Assembly (NCBI RefSeq): GCF_030272615.1 | Contig: NC_081408.1 | Coordinates: 304,023,450-304,087,449, forward strand | Direction of reading: 5' to 3' | DNA: 64,000 nucleotides | Origin: Cryptomeria japonica | Taxonomy: Eukaryota; Streptophyta; Pinopsida; Cupressales; Cupressaceae | Part shown: piece after piece, positions 10,443-21,288 of the stretch | Layout: every line of letters begins with the position of its first letter | Position numbering within the stretch: position 1 is the stretch's first letter | The notes under the pieces: model-generated | Told to the model about the DNA's origin: nothing | Seen by the model: the letters and a program-made list of their open reading frames with translations, nothing else | The model's database searches: none | Position numbers and translations under genes: made by a program

Positions 10443-11461
10443 TTACCAGAGCTTAATATATTTGAAAATATCTTGATATGCCTTCTCCAAAAGCTCAAGA
10501 TAAGTATCCCAACCAGATTTGAAAGTGCCAGAAATGGATACAAGTCCATTTAGCATATGGGCAAAGGACTCTTTCTCATTTAACTATGTCAGTGTGGGCT
10601 TACCAACCATATCTATACACTCCTTCTTGTGTACACTAAGTGAATCCAATCGAGGACTCACCAAACGTTTAAGACTTCTGGCTCTTCTTATGATTTTATC
10701 TTTTTCTTTCTCAAGAGAAGAAATTTGGGTTTCCAAAACCAGAATCTGACCATCAATGTATGTAGTCAATGAATTTAATCCATCAAAAGAATTGGCTTTA
10801 CTTGCAATTTTCTCTTGAAATTCCTTAATCTTCTTATCCAAATCAAATGTAAGAACATCTATGTTTCAACATACTCTGTAAATATTTATACACTACTTCA
10901 AAGAATTATCTATCAATTTCAATTTTTCATTAATTTCCTTCCTTTCAGACTCAATCATTTGATCAAATGTAGCTCTTTTAGCTTGGGTGAACCTCTTCAA
11001 TGCTTGTCGGTTTGAAATCTACTGCAAGGATTGGAAATCCTTTCAAATATGTTATGAGATTGTTTTAAGCTTATCGGATGGGCTCACTTCTCTGTCAAAC
11101 TTGCACTCTGGGACTATTCTGTGCAAAATAGTGATAGACTGATCAATAATCCCTTTATCCATAGATCTCTCCTTCATCATTTTCTGTGCAACCATCATCA
11201 TGAGTTTAGTAGAACTCATCTTGGTTATGCTTTTCTTTACAACCTATGAGGTGTCAATTGACAACAATGATGGACTCACTACCGGTTCCCTATCAGATTC
11301 CTCTTTCTTCTTCTCTGCTGATTTTTCCTTTGTATCTTCCTCACTTACACTGGTGGCTTCACCACTTGGTGCAGTCTCAATAATTGTCAATTCCTCCCTC
11401 GGAACTTTATCCTTATCTTGTACATTTGTATCTGGAGAACTGTTGTCCTCAACATTAGCAT
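10443..11461 (-). pseudogene. Copia-B accessory ORF, C-terminal coiled-coil part
   Basis: Reading - strand from 11461: an acidic low-complexity linker (DKDKVPREEL, SVSEEDTKEKSAEKKKEESD), a stop near 11251, then a long Lys/Glu/Leu-rich coiled coil whose clearest part is 10841-10584 (LETQISSLEKEKDKIIRRAR). After a stop it ends SGWDTYLELLEKAYQDIFKY at 10443. That end matches in pattern the end of the Copia-D accessory ORF (ENFLETWEHALSQLKRNFSA), so the two are probably homologous. No transmembrane segment is seen, so an envelope role is unsupported. Function unknown. Confidence 0.55.
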
Positions 11462-11911
11462 TGTTGGTAAAAATAAATATTCATTATGGATATTATTACA
11501 CTTTACTTAAGTTAAATTAGGATAATGCATCTCTTCGTAGTTTAGATTTGAGACACTTAGGGAAGTGTGCACATAGGGATATAGCTTGTAGGAGAAATTC
11601 CACCATTTGTGGTCTTATATTGTTGTTACACTCTGCATTCGGTGGGTCATCCACCTCTTGTGGAATATTATATTATTTCTCCTACCTACCTCTAGTACTT
11701 CTTACCTACCCTTGTTTCTCATTGAGCCACATGTCATGATTGTGTGCTCATACATCCATATGGCCTTGCCTATATAAGCAGGCCCATATTCATTGTATTG
11801 GTTAATCTAGTTGATCATTTGCATATTGATGAGAATACAATTTGTTCTTGTCATTCTTTTATCTCTCTTTTATACTTTTCATTGTGCCCTTGATCTTGGC
11901 AAAATCTCACA
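11462..11911 (+). repeat. 5' LTR of Copia-C, with TATA box
   Basis: About 450 bp, from TGTTGG to CTCACA immediately before the primer site. A TATATAA box at 11771-11777 sits between GGCC and GGCC, a good promoter core. Transcription would start about 25-30 bp downstream and read into gag. Confidence 0.75.
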
Positions 11912-11924
11912 TGGTATCAAAGCC
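11912..11924 (+). other. Primer-binding site of Copia-C (initiator Met tRNA)
   Basis: TGGTATCAAAGCC directly follows the LTR and differs by one base from the canonical TGGTATCAGAGCC. Confidence 0.85.
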
Positions 11925-12982
11925 AGTGGGGCTTCAATTGATTGGTTTTTGGAGACATCTTGGAAGGCTTCTATTTTCGGATATGAGGGACAACATTTTT
12001 TGGAGGCATCTTAGAGTGTTTTCGACCTCACCATTGCGTCGGGGAGGTCATTTCCATAAAAATCGAGTATAAACTTGACCTATTTTGGTGAAAATCAAAT
12101 TCTGGGTGCTCGAGGAATTTTTTGCCCAATTCGAGCAGTATGGTACGAAATTTTCGGATCTCAAAAAAAAAAAATCTGAAATTTTTTTTCCAGTTTTGAA
12201 AAAAAACATTTTTGATTTTTTTTTTTTTTGCGGGTCCATACCTTCTTGCCAGTCAGTAGCGCACAATCAACTGCACATGGTCAACACCCAATCAGCAGCG
12301 CATAGTCAGCTGCTCAATAAATGCCCAGTCAGCAATTTTTTGAAATTTTTTTACACCCCTCTATTGAGCAGTTTGGATTTTTGGGTCAACTTGGGAGGCT
12401 CATAACTTGCTCAATTTTGCTCCTTTTTGGGTGCAATTTTTCTTTTGATTTGGGTTAATTTTTTGTGCTCTTCATAGTGGTGTGGTTATTTTCTGATTTT
12501 GGTGTACAGGGTTTTCGGAATTTTTGGATTCCCTCAGCTGTACCTGTCCAATCCTCAATTTCACAACTTCAAAGGATTCCTTTGAAGCCATACGACCTCC
12601 TTTTTAGGTGCCATTTTTTTTTAAAGTGCATATGTTTTGTCTACTTTCATAATCTATGATTAGATTTCAAAGATTTTGAGTGGAAATTGTACTTTCAAAT
12701 ATTGGTCTTATTTGGCCTACTTGGTACTTGTAATTTTCTTGGATCTTATTTTAGATCTCTTGCATTATTAGTTTGAGTATATTTTGGCCTTATTGAGGTA
12801 GTTGTAAAGTTGAAATCAGAAGTCCACTTTTCCATTTTTTGCAAGTGGCCCATTGTACACGCACTAAGTATAAAGTGCCAAAACATCATTTGGGGGGGGG
12901 GGTGTTCTTTGATTCAGTGAATTTAGGGGGTGTCTTGTGTGACTGTGCCTCTGTTTCCTTGTGCTCTTTCATTTTTGTTACA
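11925..12982 (+). other. Untranslated leader of Copia-C
   Basis: About 1.06 kb between primer site and gag. It is T-rich, with homopolymer runs (A at about 12163, T at about 12185 and 12222) and a G-run at about 12892. Open frames here are short and show no motif. Confidence 0.6.
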
Positions 12983-13830
12983 ATGAGTCCTCATAAATTT
13001 CCACCTTCAACTCCACATAATTATGCATCATGGAAATTAAAGTATGGAGCAAATTAATGGAAAAAGGTCTCAGGCATTACATAGATGGAACAATAGCAGC
13101 ACCACTTGATCCTAAGGCTGATCCTAATTCTCAGTTAGAATGGCTCACTAAGAATTGCATGGCTCTTGGAACTTTGCATAAGTATGTATCAGATGACCTC
13201 AATTTTCACATTGAGAAGTGTACAACAATCAAAGAGGCTTGGGATATGTTTCAAAAATTGTATGGTCAAGTTGATGAAATCAAAGGTTACAAGATTGACA
13301 ATGATCTCACCAACTTGGATCCCAAGATTTTTAATACAATCCAAGATTATGTCACCAAAGAAAATGAGCTAAGAGCAAAGTTTAAGGATTGTGGAATTGA
13401 CAAAAATGATGCTCAGTTGATATTCAACTTGTTGAACAAGATTGCACCAGAATATGTAGCATTTGTGTCTAGCTTCCAAACTGATCATTTGATAGTGGGG
13501 AGTTCCTACACCATGCCTTCATTTGATGCTTTCACAAAAATGTTGATATTGGAACAATCTAAATTTTTGAACATGGGGCTTCTCAAGTCTTCAAAGTCCA
13601 AGGCTTTGGTGGCTAATCAAGGGAATCAAGGAGGTCAAGGCAAAGATTCCAACAAGAAGAAGGAATCTAATTCAAAGCCACATCAGGAAGAAGGGAAATC
13701 ATCCTCTCCATCACAAGGCAATTTTTAATCCTCTTCCAAGAAGGGGACTCCACCTAAGAAGGATAAACCAACTTGTGTGCATATTACAAGAAGGATGGTC
13801 ATGATGAGCATTGATTCCATACCAAGCAAG
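12983..13830 (+). pseudogene. Copia-C gag with degenerate zinc knuckle
   Basis: The likely start is the ATG at 12983 (MSPHKFPPSTPHNYASWKLK); a frameshift near 13050 moves to the frame that runs to 13728. The domain is a typical UBN2-like copia gag: WLTKNCMALGTL, IKEAWDMFQKLYGQ, FNLLNKIAPEYVAFVSSF. A Lys/Ser/Gln/Gly-rich tail follows. A knuckle relic (AYYKKDGHDEH then stop and FH) lies at about 13780-13820, with a Cys position occupied by Tyr and another by a stop. RNA packaging role by family; inactive here. Confidence 0.8.
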
Positions 13831-14397
13831 TTAATGAGTTGACAAATCTTCTTAAGAAAAACAACATCAACTTGCCATCTACCTACACAAAGAAGGATTC
13901 ATCTCCTTCCTCTCCCTCCCTGTCTAAGGGAAAAGGGAAAGCATTTGTGGCTACAATAGGTTCTTCACAACTGTCGGTACTTGACTCGGGTGCCTCTTAT
14001 CACATGGGTTCTACAAAGGAGCAGTTTTCTTCATTGGAGCCATCTAAGGTACCTCACATTTACATAGTTGATGATACATAAGTAAAGGTTGAAGGGAAAG
14101 GTTTAGTTGACATGGATGATGAAATATTTGAGAATGTTCTTTATGTTCCTAACTTTTCTACCAACCTTCTCTCTATCTACCAAAACACTCACTATGGGAA
14201 TGGGAAAAAGGTTGAGTTTATACCTGATTTAGTTGTGGTAAAGGAACTTGATGACGATGCCTTGTTAGCAATGGGACAAGTCAATGACAACTCAAGGCTT
14301 TATTCATTCTCCCACTTTGTGTCAAGTTCTCATTCTAGGGCCTTGCTTACTCATTCAAATTAAGAAAGTAAGCTATGGCATGAGCAGTTTGGTAACC
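13831..14397 (+). pseudogene. Copia-C aspartic protease and start of integrase zinc domain
   Basis: The protease active site reads SVLDSGASYHMGS near 13975-14010, with a normal DSG. A stop at 14079-14081 is followed in the same frame by the protease C-terminus and the copia phrase FENVLYVPNFSTNLLSIYQ. After another stop (14361-14363) the integrase zinc domain starts as KLWHEQFGNL and is cut at 14397 by the chromovirus LTR. Confidence 0.8.
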
Positions 14398-15731
14398 TGA
14401 TAGGGAGGACCCTAGATTGCCTGAGTTAACTTGACTCGCACCAAGGCCTTTTCCTAGCCTAACTCCGGAATGCTCCTTTCTATTCCCCTATTCTACTCTA
14501 GGTCCTCTCTACCGAGCATTGTTACTCTACTCTTTGTGAATGCACTTTCATAAATCCACCACCTCACTATTCCACTGTATCTAACCAGACACCTTGAAGG
14601 GTTTGCTCTACCATTTATTATACCTACAACTTCTTCTAAGTTGCTTTCTCCTCATTTTTAAATCTTCTCTCCCTTTGATCCCAACTTTCCCTAGTCTGAG
14701 GCTAATAGACTAGTCTCTGGTCTACCCTACAAGTGATTCCTCTTGGTCACTAATACCTAGTCAAGTTATCATCAAGCTTACCTAGGGCCAGTCTGTTGAA
14801 ACAGCCGACGCCACTCCTTGGTCTACTACAAATAGAACTCTACTATACATGGTTGGCTCTACTTGATAACCTCCAATGGTCATGTGGATCCCATGATGGA
14901 GAATCAAGATAGAGCCATGTTTATAACTGTTTGTCACTAGCAGAAAACAAGAAACAAAAAGACAACTTTATCTACAGAGTTGAGCTTGGCATGACTTCAA
15001 AATTGAAACTCACAAAACACATTAAAGTAACATCTACTCTATCTACACTACAATTTAAAGATTCAAGCCATTATCTATAGTTTAAAAACAAAATTGAACT
15101 CTATGAAAAGAAAACTAGAAAATGATCTTCACATTGCTATTCAAATGATGTTTGTTCCTATGGAATCAACACGTCCAACAATCCCAATCCAACCTCCTTC
15201 TAACCTCGTTACAAAATTCCCTTTGGATCTTTTATATCCTCCTAAACATGTCTTGAATCATCCCTAACAGACAAGATTAAACTCGACACAATCAATTTTC
15301 CTGTTGTAATTGTCTTTTTTTTCCATTGGGTCATCAAGATAGCGTCAAAACATTCATTCCAATGACGATGACAGTTTTCAAAGTGCGCACTTCCTCATCA
15401 GGTTATGAACTTAGCATCAAACACCTCTTTTTGATACCTGATGACTCCACTTCGAACTCACCCCACTCACTCCAACCTGCTAGCGACCTCATTAGGTATC
15501 AGGGTAGGGGGAAAACACTCCCACCGATAGCTGATGGTTCCACTTTGATCTTACGCATACTCATCGGGGCATTAGGATAGGGTGAAAATGGTTGTTTTGA
15601 TAGCCGATGGTAGTAGTTCAAGCTCACTATAAACAACTTGATGGACTTGAACCATTCCTTATGACAAAATTGAAAAGGGTATTTTCTCACCCTACAGTGC
15701 TCCTGCACCATACTCCCCACACAAAAAATCA
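14398..15731 (-). repeat. 3' LTR of the chromovirus
   Basis: Ends are TGAT (14398) and ATCA (15728-15731). Directly right of it the - strand PPT reads CAAAGGGGGGACT. The stop of the chromodomain ORF falls at 15729-15731, so the ORF ends at the LTR edge. Near 15430-15615 a motif (GATACCTGATG, GATAGCTGATGG, GATAGCCGATGG) recurs three times. The left edge interrupts Copia-C coding. No partner LTR is present. Confidence 0.65.
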
Positions 15732-17060
15732 AGTCCCCCCTTTGGGCGGCAAGGTGAGATCAATGCCTAGTCTTTTTAAATCAAATTCTGCAACCCAAGT
15801 GGCTTTGACTTTAGGTAAATTGTGCCACTTGATTAAGTGTTCCATATACATGCCATGCCTCATTTGCTTCTTCACCCTGGAATCTAAAATCCATTCTGCA
15901 TGTGGTTTAGAAACAGGTGGTACAGGAATATCACTGAGAGTAGTCTCCCTTTCTGGATTTTGTCCATATGTCACTACTATGGGACCTTTAAACTGAATCA
16001 AGTCTTTGACATTAAACACAAGGGACAATGCAAAATTTTCGAGTAAGTCCACCTTATAGGCATTTGAGCCATATTTAGCCATAATTTTGTAGGGACCTAT
16101 TCTCCTCATTTGAAGCTTACTAGGGACTCCCTTTTGCAATCTTTCCTTGTTCAAATGCACCATAACCATGTCTCCAACTGCGAATTGAATGTCCTTTCTC
16201 CCCTCATCTTCTTTAGCCTTAATCCTCTACTTAGCATCGTTCAATGTTTTCTACACTTGCTCATGCACCTCTTTCATAGACTGAGTGAAATCCTCTACAT
16301 GTCCACTTATTCCTTCCAGGCTTTCTAAATATCGAAGTTCACAAACACCGCGTGGGTGGAGTCCATAAACAATCTCAAAAGAACTCTTACTTGTAGTTTT
16401 GTTGACACTATCATTATAGGTAAATTCTGCCTGTGGTAGCAGTTGATCCCACATCTATCCATACTCTTTTGTCAGACACCTCAGAAGATTACCTAGTACT
16501 CGGTTAATAACCTCAGTTTGACCATCTGTCTGCGGATGATAAGAAGAACCAAAAGAAAGGTTATTTCCCAGTCTTCTCCACATAGTTTTCCAAAAGTGTC
16601 CCATAAACTTCACATCCCTGTTTGAAACTATATTGAGAGGCAACCCATGAATTCTTACCACATCTTTGAAAAATAAGTATGCAATGTAACTAGAATCATG
16701 CATAGTCTTGTAGGGAACAAAATGACTCATTTTACTAAACCGGTCAACAATGACAAAAATACCATCCAGTCCAGTCTTGGTTTTTGGCAAACCCACAATA
16801 AAATCCATGTTGATGCATTCCCACGGTCTTTTGGGAATAGGTAAAGGTTGGTATAGTCCATCATTTGAACTAGTACCCTTGGTTCTCTGACACACAATAC
16901 ACTACTCAACATACTTCCTGATATCTTTATGCATTTTCAGCCAATAATAAAATCTTTTCACCAACTCAAGCGTTTTATTCAAACCAAAATGTCCACTAAG
17001 ACTTCCATTATGTTTTTCTTGTATGATATTTTCCCTCATAGATCCCCTTGGCACACAAAA
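15729..17060 (-). pseudogene. Chromovirus integrase with C-terminal chromodomain
   Basis: The HHCC zinc domain (HNGSLSGHFG, then CIVCQRTKG) lies at about 17020-16880. The core, numbered from the Met at 16895, has Asp31 (NMDFIVGL), Asn92 in SNRDVKF where the catalytic Asp is expected, and Glu128 (DGQTEVIN), 35 residues on; so the middle catalytic residue is lost. After a stop at 16452-16454 come LPQAEFTYNDSVNKTTSKSS and the C-terminal domain. In the last ORF (16169-15729) residues 91-136 are a chromodomain: AEWILDSRVKK, HLIKWHNLPK, ATWVAEFDL. The chromodomain would guide integration to marked chromatin. Confidence 0.85.
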
Positions 17061-17067
17061 TACCACT

Positions 17068-17694
17068 CTACAATATGTAATCTACATACTGGCTATTGAA
17101 ATGATTATTAAACTCACTACATACCTTGTATACCTCAAAGAAGTCTTCATCTTCCTTGTAAAGCTCCTTGAAACTCTCCACACCTATGCTCTGAAAAGTC
17201 ACTTCTTGGATAGTGAGAATTTTTCTACTTAAGGCATCTGCTACCTTGTTCAACAATCCCTTGTTGTGCTTGATAGTGAAAGTGTATGGATGTAGGTATT
17301 CTATCCATTTGATGTGTCTATTGCTCAACTTTTCATGGGAATTGATAAAACTCAGGGCTTGGCTTTTTGTAAACACTATAAATTCTTTGGGAAAAATATA
17401 ATGCCTCCACTTCCTAAGAGCTTGCACTAAGTCATAAAATTCTAAGTCATAGGATGAGTATCTCTTCTTGGCGGCATTCAATTTCTCACTAAAGAATGCT
17501 ACTGGTCTTCCCTCTTGGTTTAAAATAGCTCCTACTGCTATATGACTAGCATCACATTCTAGGGTAAACAACTTATCAAAACTTGGTAAAACTAGGATGG
17601 GTTGGGTAGCTATCCTCTTTTTGAGAAACTTGAACCCTTGGTAAGCTTCTTTAGTCCACCTAAACTTAGTTTTCAACCCACCCTTAATTGTTTC
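17068..17694 (-). pseudogene. Chromovirus RT thumb/RNase H fragment
   Basis: The ORF opens with FRWTKEAYQGFKFLKKRI, the RT-RNase H connection, then the RNase H hallmark LECDASHIAVGAILNQEG and FFSEKLNAAKKRYSSYDLEF. It continues WRHYIFPKEFIVFT and HNKGLLNKVADALSRK. First Asp and Glu positions are intact. RNase H removes the RNA strand during cDNA synthesis. The upstream end is cut exactly where the E1 5' LTR starts (17695); the RT catalytic part is missing. Confidence 0.85.
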
Positions 17695-19310
17695 TGTAGA
17701 CACCTAAAAATGGTCAACGCTTGCGGAATCGTACTTTAACATTTACGCATTGCCTTATTTTAGGATTTTTACATCGCATTAACATTTCTCCTATGTCACG
17801 CACTTGGTCTTTATCATTTGCAAGCATCGAGTCTTTCTTCTACATTCTTCATTCGTCTCGCTCTCACATTTGGTCTTGTCGACAACACTCTCCAGTCATG
17901 ATTTTGATCGATTTTATCCTATCACATCAATGTGCGTGCTCATTTGTCATCATTTTGGACATCGTCAATCCTAATTAGGGTTTTGTCCTCTTATCAATCT
18001 TATCATCTAGTAGTCGTTTTGTCATCAATCCTTATCATTTTCGATCTTGTCATTTTGCATTATCATTTTCAATCTTGTCATTTTGCGATCAATTTGTCAT
18101 CGATCGTCATCCTTCTCAATTATGTCAATTTGGATCAATTAGTCATTGTTCCTCGTCAATTGGCGCATTTATCAATCAAATCATTTATCACATTGGTCCT
18201 TTGTTAATCAAGAATCATGATCAAATCAATTTTACATCAAAACCTAATTGTCATCCTTGCATTGCTAATTCATCTTCTAGGGTTAATAAATTATTTATTT
18301 ATCCTAAGTCTTCTCATCGCAATTAAATGTTTAATTTAATTGGCTAATTATTCCTCTTTTTGTGAATTAATTAATAAATGACAAATTATTAATTAATTCC
18401 CTAATCTTTCATCAATTTCTAAATTCCCTCTTTGTGAATTAATTAATAAATGACAAATTATTAATTAATTCCCTAATCTTTCATCAATTTCTAAATTCCC
18501 TCTTTGTGAATTAATTAATAAATGAAAAATTATTAATTAATTCACTAAATTCCTAATTTCCTCATTTTTCTAAATTCTAATTTCCTAATTTTCATCAATT
18601 TCTTAATTCCTCTTTTTCTAATTTTCTAATTTTCTAATTCCTAATTTCTTTTCTCTCCTATTTTTCTCCTAACTTCATGGGAATGACATAGAAATTTGTC
18701 ATAATTTGTCATAATTGACAATCAATCAATTTTTGACATAGAAATTTGTCATAATTTGTCATAATTGACAATCAATCAATTTTTGACATAGAAGTTTGTC
18801 ATAATTTGTCATAAACTATCAATCAATCAATTTTGCATAGAAAGTGCATAATTTGTCATAAATTTGTCATAATTGACATAATTGATTTGCAATTTCCATT
18901 TGAATCTCATCATGCTAATTTGATCATCTCTCCAATTTATCTATAAATTGGATGAATTTCTTCAATCCCAGCTAATAATGAGAATAATCACATTATCAAT
19001 GAGAATAATAATCACTTTGTCGAATCAATCATGCTTCGAGTACCCTTGCGCCATGATCTTGTTTATTTGCTTTCATCTCATGTGAGTGCACTTGAAGGTG
19101 AGATCCACAAACAAAGGCTATTTGGAGAGGAAAGAAGAACAATGGAGCCGCATGAAGGAAGCATTCAGATCTATGTTTGGTTTGCATAATATTTAGTTTT
19201 GAATGTTTTGTCTTTATGTCTTTATTGAGTGTGTTTAGGATAGATCACTGCATTTGAGCTTTCGTGATTGAGCTATGACCAGTATTTTTATATGCTTGTG
19301 ATGATTTCCA
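17695..19310 (+). repeat. 5' LTR of E1
   Basis: TG...CA repeat, slightly longer than its 3' partner. It contains three 72-bp units (from 18361, 18433, 18505; TGTGAATTAATTAATAAATG) and three 50-bp units (from 18685, 18735, 18785; GACATAGAAATTTGTCATAA). A 20-base palindrome, CCAATTTATCTATAAATTGG at 18932-18951, holds the best TATA candidate. The end at 19310 is set by loss of similarity to the 3' copy just after GATGATTTC. Confidence 0.85.
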
Positions 19311-21288
19311 AATTCCTAGCTACATTAATTGGTGAACTCGATGTGAACACTAACCATTTAACCCCTTAACTGTGTTTTTGAGTGCTTTTGAGTTGATTTG
19401 CAGGCCAAAAACCCAAAAACAGGGTAATGCAGGGTTTTCTGGGGACTTCTGTGCCTGTGTCAAGCAACCTGTGCCTGTGTTGAAGAAATTATGTGCCTGT
19501 GTCATGCATTCTGCACCTGTGTCATGAGTTATGCGCCTGTGTAAAGTCCAGAACAGAGGTAAAAAGGCAATGTTTTGCTTAAAAATTTGTTTTGTTTTTG
19601 CATTCTATTTTCTATTTTTTGGTTTTTGGTACTAATTATCTGTGCAGAACCTTGGCATACGCGTGACAAAGACAATAAATGAAACTACTAACACATTTTG
19701 TGCAGATTCGATAGTCAAAGACTAAGAAAATCAAACTTCTGACTTGGGTTTTGCAAGTTGCCTTGGACTACAACTAAACTTTGTGTTTGCAATTAATGTT
19801 TAGGCACCTAGTGATTTCTAAATAGGATGGAATGAATCTATGCTTGATTTGATTGTTGAGTTTGACATTGGAGTAGGAGAGTATGCTCTCATCCTTCTTA
19901 GGGTGATCAGAAATCTAGATCTTCAATACCATGCTCATGTCTTTGATTGTTTGTCACCTTTAGAGGGCTTGCCTTCCCGACCATTTGCTTTTGCAAGAAA
20001 GTGATAATCGTGAGAAGGGAATGACCCAAAGTGAGTACGGCTAGAATACCTTGGCATTCTAACTCACTATAAACAAATACTTGATGAGCGAAAGCTTTGA
20101 AGGAAGGGTTATGTGGGAATTGTATTTACTTGGGAAGTGATGACCCTTGAACTCTTTCTCATATCAACATCTAAGTAGGGCCTCATGGTCTAAATCGTGC
20201 TTGCGCGACTACATTTGTTTGGTATCTTAATGGGCTTAATGTCTCAATCACACTTGCGTGACATCAAGGAGTAATGCTTAACAGAAATCCTAACTAAACA
20301 TCTTGTATTTAGAGGCCAAAAATCCTTCTAGTTGCTTGAGAAGGACAAGTTTGGATACTTGGAAGAGATACTAAGTTTGCCATGGGGAGATTTCCATGGG
20401 GACTGATGCTTGGCTGCCCTAAGAAGTGAGTGTCATGGAGGGGAGCCCATGGGGTCAAGCATCTATGTATTCTCCTTCAATCCCATAATGAGTCTACCTC
20501 TCAAGTACCTAATGTCCTTACCTACCATAAGAAATGTGTGAATGAGCATGATTGTCTTGAGTCTAAGTTAAAATATCTTGTCTTCTTTGCGTGTCAAAAG
20601 TTGAGTTGTGTCTCATTTCAAAAACAAGACAAATTGATTCAAAACAAGGTTAAACCCAAGAGCATTTCATCCAACAAAGTTCAAAACACCTTCAAACATT
20701 GTTGTCAAACATTTTTCAAAGTCTTGTCTCAACATTCATGTCACTTAGATTTAGGTTCATCCTAGGTTTGCATTTTGCAAAGTCATTGTCAACTATCAAG
20801 GTTAAGTTTCATCTAGGTCATACTCCTTTGCATATCAATAAGAGTCATCCATTTGCATATGTCCTCTTGCATTAGAGTAATACCATTGTCATTCATTCAT
20901 ATTTGCATACCCTAGGTCTCTTTGTTAAGTTTGGGTCATTATTATATCATATTAGGGTCACTTGCATAGTAATTGTTCCTTTGCATATAGTGTCAAAACT
21001 AGGTTTTGTCATACTAGAGTAATCCAAATCTTTGATAAACCCTAAGTCATTGTTAAGAAGTCTAGACCTTATCAAACCTTTTCTCTTTATGTCAATATTA
21101 TCATTTAGTCAAAACTAGCTTAGTATCCAAGCATATAGGGGAGACATTGTCATTTTGTCCTTTTGTCACTTGGTCCTTTTGTCCTTTGAGGTCTAGACAT
21201 CATTTCAATTTTCCTAAGGGTCTCTTTTAGATTTGCATTCCAAAAAGTTTGTCAAAATCTTGAAAAACAACAAAAACATTAAGTTGCA
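19311..21288 (+). other. Leader of E1, with primer-site candidate and short tandem repeats
   Basis: Untranslated by appearance. A primer-site candidate, TGGTGAACTCGATGTGAAC, starts at 19330; I could not assign its tRNA. At 19450-19548 five units of about 20 bp share GCCTGTGT. A block at 20030-20300 (CAAAGTGAGTACGGCTAGA, GGGCCTCATGGTCTAAATC) is recognisably shared with E2 at 46370-46600, where spacing and order are the same. The open frame at 20430-20765 has no motif and is probably chance. Confidence 0.55.

Larger units (their letters stand above)
9218..11461 (-). mobile_element. Copia-B: 3' end of a copia-type element with accessory ORF
   Basis: On the - strand: the 3' part of a coiled-coil accessory ORF (11461-10443), two polypurine tracts and a 3' LTR (10145-9218). 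Extra ORFs between pol and the 3' LTR are known from the SIRE/Maximus group of copia elements. No gag or pol is present because another LTR (Copia-C) begins at 11462 within the accessory ORF. Classification as copia rests on the LTR ends and PPT style shared with Copia-D, not on a pol domain. Confidence 0.65.
11462..14397 (+). mobile_element. Copia-C: Ty1/copia retrotransposon, 5' half
   Basis: A + strand element: LTR (11462-11911), initiator-Met primer site, leader, gag, protease and the start of the integrase zinc domain. It ends at 14397, where a chromovirus LTR begins inside LWHEQFGNL. The integrase core, RT, RNase H and 3' LTR are not found downstream. It inserted into the Copia-B accessory ORF; the 5 bases before the LTR are AGCAT, but the matching duplication is not in the window. 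Confidence 0.8.
14398..17694 (-). mobile_element. Chromovirus (Ty3/gypsy with chromodomain), 3' half
   Basis: On the - strand: RNase H (17694-17068), integrase zinc domain and core, integrase C-terminus with chromodomain (to 15729), PPT and 3' LTR (15731-14398). The integrase-last order and the chromodomain define a Ty3/gypsy chromovirus. RT, protease, gag and the 5' LTR should lie beyond 17694, but E1 starts there and they are not seen anywhere to the right. Confidence 0.85.

Noticed and set aside
17721-18326. Open frames in the E1 LTR, repeated at 29207
   Set aside because: Present in both LTRs only because the LTRs are duplicates; the translation is Ile/Ser/His-rich without motif and lies in non-coding LTR.
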